A DNA stretch of 15,251 nucleotides from JBAZMA01 sp041649995 (GCA_041649995.1 JBAZMA010000025.1:1-15251), one strand, 5' to 3'. Shown: positions 8,524 to 15,251, counted from the stretch's first letter. Notes: generated from the letters alone by a model not told the origin. A program made the numbers and translations.

Positions 8524-9732
8524 TCATCCATCGATGGGAGAGGGGGGGGGGGTGTTTCCCGGCCGTCCGGATGCGGGGTTCCAACCGGTGGTGTCCGCGA
8601 GAAGCAGTGCCGGCCTCGTGTCCATCAGCATCTCGAGGCTGTTCAGCTGGTGCATCCTGTTCATGTGACGGACCTGTTCGCGGGGCCACCTGATGGACGA
8701 CTGCGCCGCGACCGCGGTCGGCCTCCGTCGGCTGAGCGCGTCGCAGAACTGCAGGATGCCGACCCGCCACACGACGCTGCGATGCCACGCACCGTCGCTC
8801 GTGCGGTACATCGTCGCGGCGTCGTCGGGCGCGCCGCCGTCCTGCGCGTTCATGTACGGCACGACCTGGTAGAGGTCGGTGATCCCCGCGATGTCGCCCA
8901 TCGTGAATCGCACCGCGTTGCCGCCCGACGGATCCGGGCAGTACGTGAGCGCGCCCCCGTCGAGCGCGGCCGTGGGGAACGCCCGGAGAACGAGGTACAG
9001 GTTCGTGCCGATGCGGCTGTTGAGACCGGCCGCGCCCCACGTGTCGAGCAGGTACGCGGGGCCGCCCGCCGTGACGGCGGCATTGATCGCCTGCGAGCCT
9101 TGCGTGTACCGCCCGAACGGCGCGCCAGAGTCGCCCTCGATGGTCTTGACCACGCCCATCGGAGCGTAATCGCGGCAGATGTCGGTCGCATCGAACTTCC
9201 TGCCGTTCCGGTGGCTCTCGATCGCTCTGGACACCAGCTCCGCGTTGAGCATCGGGAGCGTGAGCGCCTCCGAGCCGATCGGCACGGTCGAGGGCGTCGC
9301 AAATCCGCGCATCTTGATCACTTCCACGCGCGCCTGGCTCCTGACGAACACGAACGTTCCCGGCTGGTACAGGCCCGGAATGCCCTCGTACGCTGCCGGC
9401 ACCTGGATCTCGAGCGTGACGTTGATCGGGGTGTTGGTGGTGAACTGCGCGGTGTTCGTGTCGATCGACGAGATCGTGGAACGGAACGTGCCGTGCATGA
9501 ACGGACCCACGTCGGCCGGCATCTCAGCGGATCTGAGCGCGAGCGTCGGCCTCGCCGCACCCGTGCTCTCCATCGGCGGTCCGTATATGCCCACGCCGCG
9601 GCCGGTCGGCATGCCGACCTGCGCGGACGTTCCGTACTGCTGGACCGTGGCCAACGTGCTCGGACTTGTGGGGCTTCCCCCCGGCAGTTGGCCGGCGTCT
9701 CCGAACGTGCTTACAGTGGACGAGCGCAACAT
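8524..9732 (-). CDS. Putative virion structural protein with C11 tract near its 3' end (402 aa)
   Basis: Start ATG at 9730-9732, stop at 8524-8526. The first 60 residues are Ser/Thr/Gly/Pro-rich and probably flexible. From about 80 to 330 the sequence is beta-rich with many Gly, Asn, Thr and aromatic residues and no enzyme motif. It includes QPGTFVFVR at 123-131 and GTNLYLVLR at 242-250. A more helical part (345-375) and a Pro-rich end follow. Composition and lack of catalytic motifs fit a capsid or other virion shell component; this is inference. The last codons contain eleven consecutive C (ACC CCC CCC CCC), so a one-base slip would replace the final nine residues. It is divergent from the 334-aa gene, which carries a related short motif. 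Confidence 0.88.
   Translation of the reverse strand: MLRSSTVSTFGDAGQLPGGSPTSPSTLATVQQYGTSAQVGMPTGRGVGIYGPPMESTGAARPTLALRSAEMPADVGPFMHGTFRSTISSIDTNTAQFTTNTPINVTLEIQVPAAYEGIPGLYQPGTFVFVRSQARVEVIKMRGFATPSTVPIGSEALTLPMLNAELVSRAIESHRNGRKFDATDICRDYAPMGVVKTIEGDSGAPFGRYTQGSQAINAAVTAGGPAYLLDTWGAAGLNSRIGTNLYLVLRAFPTAALDGGALTYCPDPSGGNAVRFTMGDIAGITDLYQVVPYMNAQDGGAPDDAATMYRTSDGAWHRSVVWRVGILQFCDALSRRRPTAVAAQSSIRWPREQVRHMNRMHQLNSLEMLMDTRPALLLADTTGWNPASGRPGNTPPPSPIDG
8542..8552 (-). repeat. C11 homopolymer inside the coding sequence
   Basis: The plus strand shows eleven G; the minus strand reads C11 encoding part of T-P-P-P in the last twelve residues. The other two frames stay open past the normal stop: one ends at TAA about 20 residues after the tract, the other at TGA about 17 residues after it. 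Confidence 0.9.
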
Positions 9733-10072
9733 CGTTTCTTTGGGATTTTCGTTTGTTCGAGAAAATGTCTGGTGTTCGTGTGGCGGCGGTTTATTGTACC
9801 CTTAACAGTGCGACTTTTTCCACGATCCGTGTTGGGGTTTCGTTGCGCACCGGCGCAGTTCTTCCGAACACTTCCCTTTTGCCATACACACACACACGCG
9901 CACCCCCCGCCGCGCACGGGGTGCGGAACGGCGCTGTCCGCCGCGCGGAGGTGGCAGGCGGGATCCACGCAAAAAAAGCACAAAACGCGCTCGTTTGGAA
10001 CATATGGCGAAGGCGCACACCGTAAAGCTTGGAAAGCACATCCGCGGAAAATTTCTCACGCACATCTTTTAA
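9733..10072. other. 340-base divergent intergenic region without a gene
   Basis: No convincing reading frame lies here. It contains (AC)6 at 9886-9897, an 8-bp GC hairpin at 9899-9925, an A7 tract at 9971-9977 (95 bases before the next ATG) and TTTTAAATG at 10067-10075 running into the start of the 334-aa gene. The last element looks like the poxvirus late TAAAT initiator placed on an ATG, a resemblance only. Confidence 0.5.
9899..9925. repeat. 8-bp GC-rich hairpin CGCACCCC/GGGGTGCG
   Basis: Arms at 9899-9906 and 9918-9925 are perfectly complementary with an 11-base loop. It sits between two divergent starts, so a terminator role is unlikely; a regulatory structure is possible. Confidence 0.5.
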
Positions 10073-11077
10073 ATGTCTTACTCTGGTGGCATGGTCACGA
10101 ACGCGACTCCGGCGCAGCAGGCCGTGAGGACGATCAACGGGATACTGGCGCAGACCCTCCTCCGCACGCAGCTCGCGCGTCCCGACAACGGCTACTACAT
10201 CACGAAACTCGGGGCGGCCGGCGCGCCCATCGTCGGTCGTCTGCGTCGCGGGCTCGTCGCGATGCTCGCGAACATCTCGTTCGAGGACATGTCCGACAAG
10301 GTGGAGTCGTTGCCCCCGTTCTTCGTCGCGTACAACTTCCTGGCAAAGTCCACGCTGGAGCAGCCGCCGATCCCGCTGGGCGTCATCATCACCGACCAGG
10401 CGTCGGACGATGGCATGCAGCCGGTCGCGATCCAGACGGGCGGTGTGTGCACGATCGTCAACACCGGCACCGTGACGATCCCCCCCGGCGCGCTCGTGGC
10501 GGTCCGCCCGCCGCTGAGCCAGACCCCGTCGCAGCGATGCGAAGCGAACGAGGAGGGCGTCGTGCGGCCGGAAACGTTCCCGCTGCAGTTTGGGTCCGGG
10601 GGCATGGAGTCTGAGACGGTCAAGTTTGTCGACACCGTTCACAGGATCTCGACCGACTTCAGGGGAGGTCTCCGGGCCGGCCACCTGCTCTCGGACGCGA
10701 TAGAGGAGTGCCTCGCGGTCGGTGCCGCAAACGCGTCCCTGTACGGTGCGATGCTCCTCGCGTTTGGGCTGGGCGTTGCGCACGCCAGCGAGTTTGGCGG
10801 CGGAACCCCGGTGGCCGTTGGCAAGCGCCTCGGACTGGTCGGACCGGCCGACCCCGATGCGCAGCTCTCTGTTCAGACAAAGCTTGTCGATACGTTCGAC
10901 GGTCTCGCGGCGTCGAGCGACTTCATGCTCAGCTTCCGGAACATGTTCTCGTGGGCCAGCATGGCGGGCCGGTCGGCGATGGCCCAGACAGAATCGGCGA
11001 TCCTCGGCCGGGCGGTCACCGGAGCGGACCCGGGCAATGCGTTCGACATCATGCTCGGCGGCGGCTATGTGATTTGA
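10073..11077 (+). CDS. Putative virion structural protein (334 aa)
   Basis: The ATG at 10073 follows TTTTAA directly; stop TGA at 11075-11077. An N-terminal helical part (10-35) leads into a beta-rich middle. There, GGVCTIVNTGTVTIPPGALV (123-142) is a strand-turn-strand unit ending in PPGALVAVR, as seen in small beta-barrel decoration proteins. The C-terminal third is Ala/Gly-rich and helical (200-240, 265-310) and ends in a Gly-rich segment. There is no signal peptide, clear membrane span or enzyme motif. It is transcribed away from the other putative shell gene at 8524-9732, and a shared divergent promoter region would suit co-expression of virion parts. The structural role is inferred from composition, not from a family match. 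Confidence 0.87.
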   Translation: MSYSGGMVTNATPAQQAVRTINGILAQTLLRTQLARPDNGYYITKLGAAGAPIVGRLRRGLVAMLANISFEDMSDKVESLPPFFVAYNFLAKSTLEQPPIPLGVIITDQASDDGMQPVAIQTGGVCTIVNTGTVTIPPGALVAVRPPLSQTPSQRCEANEEGVVRPETFPLQFGSGGMESETVKFVDTVHRISTDFRGGLRAGHLLSDAIEECLAVGAANASLYGAMLLAFGLGVAHASEFGGGTPVAVGKRLGLVGPADPDAQLSVQTKLVDTFDGLAASSDFMLSFRNMFSWASMAGRSAMAQTESAILGRAVTGADPGNAFDIMLGGGYVI

Positions 11078-11096
11078 ACACCACCTCGCGACATAC

Positions 11097-11177
11097 AAAA
11101 AAATCTGAACAAACTGCCCCCGACGGTGGGAAAGAAGCCTCACCCAATCGTCCGCGGACAACCAACCATAAAAAAAA
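11097..11177 (+). promoter_or_regulatory. A-tract pair upstream of the CxxC/HxxH gene
   Basis: A7 at 11097-11103 (ATAC-A7-TC) and A8 at 11170-11177 (CAT-A8-CATAC) lie in the 224-base spacer, the nearer one 124 bases before the ATG at 11302. The rest of the spacer shows nothing I can interpret. The long distance leaves room for a start further upstream, but no in-frame ATG lies closer to the tract. Confidence 0.3.
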
Positions 11178-11301
11178 CATACGAGAGCATGACCCAAATA
11201 CGTTGTTATGCAGTGAGGGGGAGAAGTGTTCCCGAAAACGGCGCAATACGCTCAAATGTCGGCCGGGGTGCGTCACCCGAGAAACGCTCACGATTATTGG
11301 C

Positions 11302-12255
11302 ATGGCAACCGGCGATGGCAATTACGGCGACGACGAGGCGGTGCACGGGAGCGAACTGCGCGCCGCGCTGGCCGGGATCTTGGACGAAGGCGAAGACGAG
11401 TGCGCGGGCGTGCAGCCGATGGGCGTTGCGGACCTGCGACAGGTCCGCGTGCAGCAGAACGGCGGCGGGTCCGGCTCGATCGCCGCGCAGACGGAGCGGT
11501 ACCGCGCCGCGGCGAACTCGCAGCTCCAGCAAGTGCTCGGGTTCGACCCGGCCGCGTCCCGCCACGCGTGGAAGAACACATGCCCTTCGATGCTGCTGCA
11601 GGAGAAGCACGCGGAGATGGTCCGAATGCAGACGCTCCGCGCGGCCGACCATTCGGCAGAGTGCCCGCTGTGCATTCTGACGATCGAGCCGATGACCGAC
11701 GACGAGCTATGCGCGGGGTACGACCAGACCGACGTGCGGCAGAAGCTATCCGCGCTGCTGGCGATGTGCTGCGACACGCTGGCGCGGGAGCAGATGATCA
11801 CGGCGCTCTGCCAGTTCTACGAGCGGAGCGTCTTCATACCGTCGTCGCAGGGCGGCGGCCGACCACTGCCGTCGCTGTCCAGGGAGGTCTGCCGCGAACA
11901 CCTCCGCCACGTCGTGCTTCCCGGCGCGTCGCGGCGACGATCGGTGGTGGTCCTCGAGGAGATCCAGGAATTCCTCAGCCAGACGTACGTCCGCCAGAAC
12001 TCGATATCGGGCGCGGTTACCCCGGACATCAAAGCGATCGGCGCGCTCGTGAAGACGATCGCCGCGAAGGAGGCAGTGCTCAGATCGCTCGATCACAGCG
12101 CCGCAGAGCCCCCGGTCGCCGGGCGGGGCGCCGGCCGCACGTCGGTCGCCGCCGCCAGGGCGATCCGCGCGGCGACGCCCGGCTCGGCCGTGACCGGCGC
12201 CGGTGTACGAAATCCGCAGAGACCCGCCGGCGCGGTGTTTCCCGGGTCAAGATGA
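11302..12255 (+). CDS. CxxC / CxxHxxH putative zinc-binding protein (317 aa)
   Basis: The first ATG in frame after the spacer is at 11302; the frame is open further upstream, so a non-ATG or spliced extension cannot be excluded. Residues 1-36 are acidic. C121-x2-C124 (AECPLC) and C197-x2-H200-x2-H203 (VCREHLRH) are separated by an all-helical region (about 133-178) and could complete one zinc site. A helix with EEIQEFL follows (about 216-228). The arrangement of a CxxC, helices and then an HL..H motif followed by a conserved-looking helix recalls uncharacterised proteins I associate with several nucleocytoplasmic large DNA viruses, but from memory only. The C-terminal 45 residues are Ala/Gly/Arg/Pro-rich and basic. 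Function unknown. Confidence 0.83.
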   Translation: MATGDGNYGDDEAVHGSELRAALAGILDEGEDECAGVQPMGVADLRQVRVQQNGGGSGSIAAQTERYRAAANSQLQQVLGFDPAASRHAWKNTCPSMLLQEKHAEMVRMQTLRAADHSAECPLCILTIEPMTDDELCAGYDQTDVRQKLSALLAMCCDTLAREQMITALCQFYERSVFIPSSQGGGRPLPSLSREVCREHLRHVVLPGASRRRSVVVLEEIQEFLSQTYVRQNSISGAVTPDIKAIGALVKTIAAKEAVLRSLDHSAAEPPVAGRGAGRTSVAAARAIRAATPGSAVTGAGVRNPQRPAGAVFPGSR

Positions 12256-12343
12256 AAAAAAAATGATCAGATGGAGGAGAATGCACGTCTTTATGTTTTC
12301 TATTTTTCCCCCGGTCTCGCAGTGTTCACGTCTGTTATTGCGA

Positions 12344-12353
12344 CCCCCCCCCC
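12344..12353. repeat. C10 homopolymer in a convergent spacer
   Basis: Ten C on the plus strand lie just outside the stop of the eight-span membrane protein gene (which reads G10 here). It is one of four C-runs of eight or more found at or next to gene 3' ends in this window. Confidence 0.9.
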
Positions 12354-12358
12354 TCCCC

Positions 12359-13300
12359 TCATTCGTCCTTATTTCCGACAGGGTCCGCGACACGGGGCGT
12401 CGTCTCCGTGTCCCCCGCCCATATGATGAGCGTCTTCGCAACCGTCACACCCATGCAGATGTATCCCGCCCACTGCAGAAGGACGACGAACCACAGCTTC
12501 TTCTCCGGGCTGATCGCCGTGGTGCACTCGAGGAGAGTGACGTGGAGGATCTGTCCAGCCTCGACCAGGATGACGCCGATGGCAGCGGACAGTGCCCAGA
12601 CCTGCCAGGTCATGCAAATGACGAACACCTCAACCGCCAGGAACGTGTAGTAGAGGAACGCCATGATCTTGCCGACCGTGCTCGCGCCGCCATTGTCCAT
12701 GCACGTGCTGACGCAGAGCAGGATGCTCGCGGTCAGGCCGCCGGCGAGCGCGAGGAAGCCGAGGCCGAGACCGGTCCACCAGCGCCACCACTTCCAGGCC
12801 CTCTTGATGATTCGCGACGTCGGAGCGACCTCGTTGCCGATCGTCGCACGGAACCTGGACGTGATCGACGCGACGCCAAAGATGATGAAGAAGAGCGCGA
12901 CGAGCGCGGATCCGATGATGCCGTAGGTGTTCCAGTCGGCGCCATCGTACGTCGCCTTCGAGAGCAGCGCCTCCCCCGCGCACAGCACCATGTACGCGAT
13001 GAGCACGATGCACAGAACCAGTTTGGACGTCGAATTCACTCTGGTGTATCCGTAGCACTTGCGCACCGTGATGAGCGCGAGGAGCAGCGGGATGACGCCC
13101 GCTACCAGGATCGGCACCGGCCGGAACCAGTACGACACAAACCGCGACGCGTCGATCGCGTAGAGGATGATCCACGTCACCATGAACAGGAACCCGACGC
13201 AGAGTCCGACGATGAGTTGCCACGTAGCAGACCGGATCTTGGACGTCCGGTGTTTGTCACTAGCCGCCATCGGGCGGGTATAGCCCATTACATCCGTCAT
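12359..13300 (-). CDS. Eight-span integral membrane protein (313 aa)
   Basis: The ATG at 13298-13300 is preceded directly by an A-run (CCG-AAAAATG), the same leader type as two other genes here. Eight hydrophobic segments can be placed near residues 27-49, 60-80, 93-113, 126-146, 174-197, 209-230, 233-257 and 268-294. A basic, Trp-rich loop (RAWKWWRWW, 167-175) precedes the fifth. The short N-terminus is basic and the 19-residue C-terminal tail acidic. There is no cleavable signal peptide and no transporter or receptor motif I recognise. Large DNA viruses often encode multi-span proteins of virion or host membranes, so it may act in envelope or internal membrane formation; this is inference. 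The opposite strand is open too, but its translation is charged and repetitive, as expected opposite hydrophobic codons. Confidence 0.88.
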   Translation of the reverse strand: MTDVMGYTRPMAASDKHRTSKIRSATWQLIVGLCVGFLFMVTWIILYAIDASRFVSYWFRPVPILVAGVIPLLLALITVRKCYGYTRVNSTSKLVLCIVLIAYMVLCAGEALLSKATYDGADWNTYGIIGSALVALFFIIFGVASITSRFRATIGNEVAPTSRIIKRAWKWWRWWTGLGLGFLALAGGLTASILLCVSTCMDNGGASTVGKIMAFLYYTFLAVEVFVICMTWQVWALSAAIGVILVEAGQILHVTLLECTTAISPEKKLWFVVLLQWAGYICMGVTVAKTLIIWAGDTETTPRVADPVGNKDE

Positions 13301-13480
13301 TTTTCGGTTGTTGCTTTGGATTTTGTCGTGAACCACGTGCAGCGCGGCGATGTGCGTCAGGCATCGGCATTTTTCCCCAGTCAACCACGCACGGGGGGAG
13401 AACCGGCAAAAAAAGGTCGCATCGTGCACGTATCCACGCGCAAGTCACTCTGGCAAAAATCCGCATACCCATCGCGACGA
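13301..13480. promoter_or_regulatory. Divergent spacer with A-tract elements
   Basis: For the minus gene, A5 abuts the ATG at 13300. For the plus gene, GGC-A7-GG at 13408-13414 lies 66 bases before the ATG at 13481, with a further A5 at about 13455-13459. No small gene is evident. Confidence 0.35.
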
Positions 13481-14173
13481 ATGGCAGAAACACGCAAATC
13501 CGAGCCCGCGGCGGGGCATGTGCTGGCGATCGACAGCGCGTCGATGATGTACTACACGTGGATCCTGATCAACGGGGTGGCGCCGCCGTGCGCGAAAATG
13601 CACATCGACTCCCGTCTGCGGTGCATGGACCAGGTTAACCGGTCGCTCGGGTTCCCCGGGCTGGACAAGTGTCACGTCGGCACGCCGACAAAGGCCTGGG
13701 TCAACATCGACGCGGCGGACCTGCACGCGCGGGTGAACTTGTTCCTCGTGAACCCGGCCAAGACCTACGACGCGTTCGCGCTCGCGAGGGACGCCGCCGT
13801 GCCGAAGGAGTCGGCGCAGGGCGGCGTCGGGGTGATCGTGGTGCAGAACCTGTTCAGCGCGTACCTGAACGGCGCGAGCCCGATCGGCAGGTACATGGCA
13901 TACGAGCGCATCACGAAGACCATCAAACCGGACACCGTGAGATACGTCATGATCGCGAACCGGGTGTACCTGGCCGCCCTCAACACTGCCGAAGTCAGGA
14001 AACAGCTGGGTGAGATACTCTTGCACATCGGCACGCTGGCACCGACGCCTCTGGTGTCCGATCCGCACATGCCCGGCGGACTGGTCGTCACGCTGCCTTC
14101 GCCCGTCCAGGCTTCCATCGCCAGCACCGTAACGGTGCTATCCGCCAGCGCGGTGGTGTTCACGGCAAAATGA
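13481..14173 (+). CDS. Putative virion protein (230 aa)
   Basis: The ATG at 13481 begins a normal protein after a long antisense-open frame upstream that I reject as coding. The product is a soluble mixed alpha/beta protein with no signal peptide, membrane span or catalytic motif. It has Cys at 37, 48 and 64, a strand-rich middle (GVGVIVVQNLF, YVMIANRVYLAAL) and a C-terminal beta region with MPGGLVVTL at 197-205 followed by alternating Ser/Thr/Val strands to the end. The PG-containing strand resembles those in three other proteins of this window. Lying between two membrane-protein genes and transcribed in the same direction as the small one, it could be a virion component; that is inference and no family is recognised. 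Confidence 0.85.
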   Translation: MAETRKSEPAAGHVLAIDSASMMYYTWILINGVAPPCAKMHIDSRLRCMDQVNRSLGFPGLDKCHVGTPTKAWVNIDAADLHARVNLFLVNPAKTYDAFALARDAAVPKESAQGGVGVIVVQNLFSAYLNGASPIGRYMAYERITKTIKPDTVRYVMIANRVYLAALNTAEVRKQLGEILLHIGTLAPTPLVSDPHMPGGLVVTLPSPVQASIASTVTVLSASAVVFTAK

Positions 14174-14179
14174 GGGCGA

Positions 14180-14188
14180 CCCCCCCCC
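14180..14188 (+). repeat. C9 homopolymer after the stop of the 230-aa gene
   Basis: Nine C start six bases past the TGA at 14171-14173. Compare C8 six bases...past the next gene's stop and C10 near the membrane protein stop. Confidence 0.9.
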
Positions 14189-14251
14189 AGGAGTACGGGA
14201 AGATCTGAAAAGAGCCAAAGATAGAAAACATTTCGCAAATAAACTCCCGTC

Positions 14252-14605
14252 ATGTTGGGGTCTCTATCCACGGTACTGCCATTGTTGTCGGTCCTGCTGC
14301 CCGTCGTCGGGTTTGCCATACGCGCGTTCTACCACCATGCGCTGGCGATCATCGTGTTCGCGATCGCGGTGGTGCAGCTTGTGCACATGGCACACGGCAT
14401 CGACGAGTGCATGGCGCTCCTATCGGCGATCGAGTCGCTGGGGAACGAGACCGCGGTGAACGCGACCGCCGGCGTCATCGGCGACATGAGCCGCGCGTGC
14501 GGCGTGAAGATGCTCTACCACTCTCTGGCGCGTGGCATGCTCGCCATGCGCGGCGCATTCAATGTGCTGAATGAGTTGATTCCGCTCGTGTTCAAATTGT
14601 TTTAA
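14252..14605 (+). CDS. Small membrane protein with two N-glycosylation sequons (117 aa)
   Basis: ATG at 14252, stop TAA at 14603-14605. The first 47 residues hold two hydrophobic segments (about 4-23 and 29-47) separated by a short RAFYHH turn. This could be a helical hairpin in the membrane, or a signal anchor plus span. The remainder is amphipathic, with NET at 65 and NAT at 70 as potential N-glycosylation sites, Cys at 53 and 83, and a hydrophobic C-terminus (LIPLVFKLF). The layout suits a small virion or ER-membrane protein of a eukaryotic virus. The leader is AT-rich (AAACATTTCGCAAATAAAC), unlike the A-tract starts. It lies 78 bases after the 230-aa gene on the same strand. Confidence 0.78.
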   Translation: MLGSLSTVLPLLSVLLPVVGFAIRAFYHHALAIIVFAIAVVQLVHMAHGIDECMALLSAIESLGNETAVNATAGVIGDMSRACGVKMLYHSLARGMLAMRGAFNVLNELIPLVFKLF

Positions 14606-14610
14606 CGACA

Positions 14611-14639
14611 CCCCCCCCATCGTCCACTTCTTTTTTTTT
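14611..14639 (+). terminator. C8 and T9 tracts after the small membrane protein gene
   Basis: C8 (14611-14618) and T9 (14631-14639) lie 5 and 25 bases past the stop. T9 touches the stop codon of the convergent gene, where it reads TGA followed by A-run. A T-run this size could act as a termination signal for the plus-strand gene; inference. Confidence 0.3.
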
Positions 14640-15019
14640 CACAATGTCCCGAGTTTTGCCACACGGGCATCCAATTCGTCTGCGCGTTTTTCGGCGAGCG
14701 ACGCGGCGAGCAGCGCCTCGGCATCGCTCAACGGTCGGTCGTCTTCGGGGATCGGACGAATCCCGCGCTCCGCGATTTCGATCTGGCGTCGGATCTTCGC
14801 GGCCTGCTCCTCCAGCAAGCGGGCATCGACGTCGGCTTGCGCGATCGCGCGAGCGGCTTGGTCGCACGGCACCAGCCCCGCGACCGCGGCGCCCTCGGCG
14901 CGTTTCCGTTCTGCCGCAATGTGGCGCAGTTGACGGTCGATCTGTCTCTGCAGGATGTACAGCCGCTCGCGGGTGGCGAAGGTGATCTGGCTCATTTTCT
15001 GTCTCACCGCGATTGTCAT
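14639..15019 (-). CDS. Helical, charged protein, probable coiled coil (126 aa)
   Basis: Stop TGA at 14639-14641. Two in-frame ATGs are plausible: 15019 (126 aa, used here) and 14995 (118 aa, with the leader CAGAAAATGAG that resembles other A-abutting starts); a GTG at 15070 is less likely. Downstream of residue 10 the protein is almost entirely helical and rich in Arg, Ala, Glu and Gln (ERLYILQRQIDRQLRHIAAE, then DARLLEEQAAKIRRQIEIAE), consistent with two coiled-coil helices around an AAVAGLVPCDQ turn. A Pro-containing break (IRPIPEDDRP) then leads to a last helix. No motif or membrane segment is visible. It may be a small scaffold or accessory protein like the 90-aa one. It is divergent from the zinc-ribbon gene at the right edge. 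Confidence 0.75.
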   Translation of the reverse strand: MTIAVRQKMSQITFATRERLYILQRQIDRQLRHIAAERKRAEGAAVAGLVPCDQAARAIAQADVDARLLEEQAAKIRRQIEIAERGIRPIPEDDRPLSDAEALLAASLAEKRADELDARVAKLGTL

Positions 15020-15074
15020 GCGCAACTCCCAATTTGTGAATGCGAACGAATTCGTCTTTGCGCAGAACACATCG

Positions 15075-15081
15075 AAAAAAA
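15075..15081 (+). promoter_or_regulatory. A7 tract before the right-edge zinc-ribbon gene
   Basis: CG-A7-GTTAGAC leads to the ATG at 15089, seven bases after the tract. It fits the A-tract pattern of the window but lacks the TAC that follows the tract at 457 and 3495. Confidence 0.35.
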
Positions 15082-15088
15082 GTTAGAC

Positions 15089-15251
15089 ATGTCGACCACC
15101 GAGACGAGCACAGAACGTAGTCCAGCGCCAGTCATGCCACCCACCAACCGCACCCCGCCACATGCGTGTCCCGACTGCGAGAGCCTGAACCTCGTGCGCC
15201 ATTCGGGGTGCGAGAGTTGTCTCGACTGTGGATGGTCCAAGTGTGGGTCCG
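15089..15251 (+). CDS. Start of a protein with an N-terminal zinc ribbon (partial, 54 aa visible)
   Basis: ATG at 15089; the frame runs off the right edge. After a Ser/Thr/Pro-rich leader, C27-x2-C30, then C41-x2-C44-x2-C47 and C52 (ACPDC...GCESCLDCGWSKC) form a zinc-ribbon-like cluster. The GCxxCxxCG(W/Y)SKC ending closely resembles the C-terminal zinc ribbon of adenosylcobalamin-dependent (class II) ribonucleotide reductases and of several unrelated small ribbon proteins. Here it is at the N-terminus, so it is not simply such a reductase. The protein could be a nucleic-acid-binding or transcription-related factor, or a very short gene that ends just outside the window. The Pro/Thr-rich linker suggests the ribbon is an independent module. 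Confidence 0.75.
   Translation, partial: MSTTETSTERSPAPVMPPTNRTPPHACPDCESLNLVRHSGCESCLDCGWSKCGS

Noticed and set aside
12203..13480. Plus-strand frame open from 12203 into the 230-aa gene, with an A9 tract abutting an ATG at 12263
   Set aside because: The leader is tempting, but the sequence runs opposite the eight-span membrane protein and reads as repetitive Asp/Arg/His/Glu, as expected from antisense of hydrophobic codons. The minus-strand gene is much the better candidate and the 230-aa protein has its own ATG at 13481.
14631..14639. T9 run as a Pol III terminator of a small RNA gene
   Set aside because: No A-box/B-box-like elements or tRNA-like fold were seen in the upstream sequence, which is coding.

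Overview
This is a GC-rich stretch densely packed with protein-coding genes. I read it as part of a large double-stranded DNA virus of a eukaryote, probably of the nucleocytoplasmic large DNA virus type. The reasons are: intronless genes on both strands with short spacers; no Shine-Dalgarno sequences before the starts; A7-A9 tracts standing out in spacers of an otherwise GC-rich sequence; zinc-binding, Glu-rich and coiled-coil proteins; and no tRNA, rRNA, insertion sequence, CRISPR array or recognisable bacterial operon. No hallmark gene (polymerase, packaging ATPase, double-jelly-roll capsid protein) lies in the window, so the family cannot be named. Almost every product is unrecognised, and most calls describe architecture rather than function.

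Layout: I support fourteen genes, two of them cut by the window edges. From the left: the end of an unknown gene (3-404, +); a 454-aa unknown (470-1834, +); a 536-aa Ser/Asp-rich, zinc-ribbon, NLS-bearing protein (1875-3485, -); a 90-aa coiled-coil protein (3755-4027, +); a 299-aa beta-type protein with a long Glu-rich tail (4114-5013, -); a 1064-aa protein with two C-terminal zinc modules (5241-8435, +); a 402-aa putative virion protein with a C11 tract near its 3' end (8524-9732, -); a 334-aa putative virion protein (10073-11077, +); a 317-aa CxxC/HxxH protein (11302-12255, +); an eight-span membrane protein (12359-13300, -); a 230-aa putative virion protein (13481-14173, +); a small membrane protein with N-glycosylation sequons (14252-14605, +); a 126-aa helical protein (14639-15019, -); and the start of a zinc-ribbon protein (15089 to the right edge, +).

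Genes alternate strand almost perfectly (10 of 13 neighbouring pairs are opposite), giving short convergent spacers and longer divergent spacers. The divergent spacers hold the A-tracts, short inverted repeats and a shared 12-mer that look like the promoter system. Two leader types appear. In one, GG-A7/8-TAC lies 9-10 nt before the ATG. In the other, an A-run reads directly into the ATG, reminiscent of poxvirus late leaders.

How the genes may work together is inference. Four proteins (4114-5013, 8524-9732, 10073-11077, 13481-14173) look like soluble beta-rich virion components and share a short PG-x-x-V-type motif. Together with the two membrane proteins they suggest a block of structural, late genes, accompanied by two zinc-binding proteins that could act on viral transcription or DNA.
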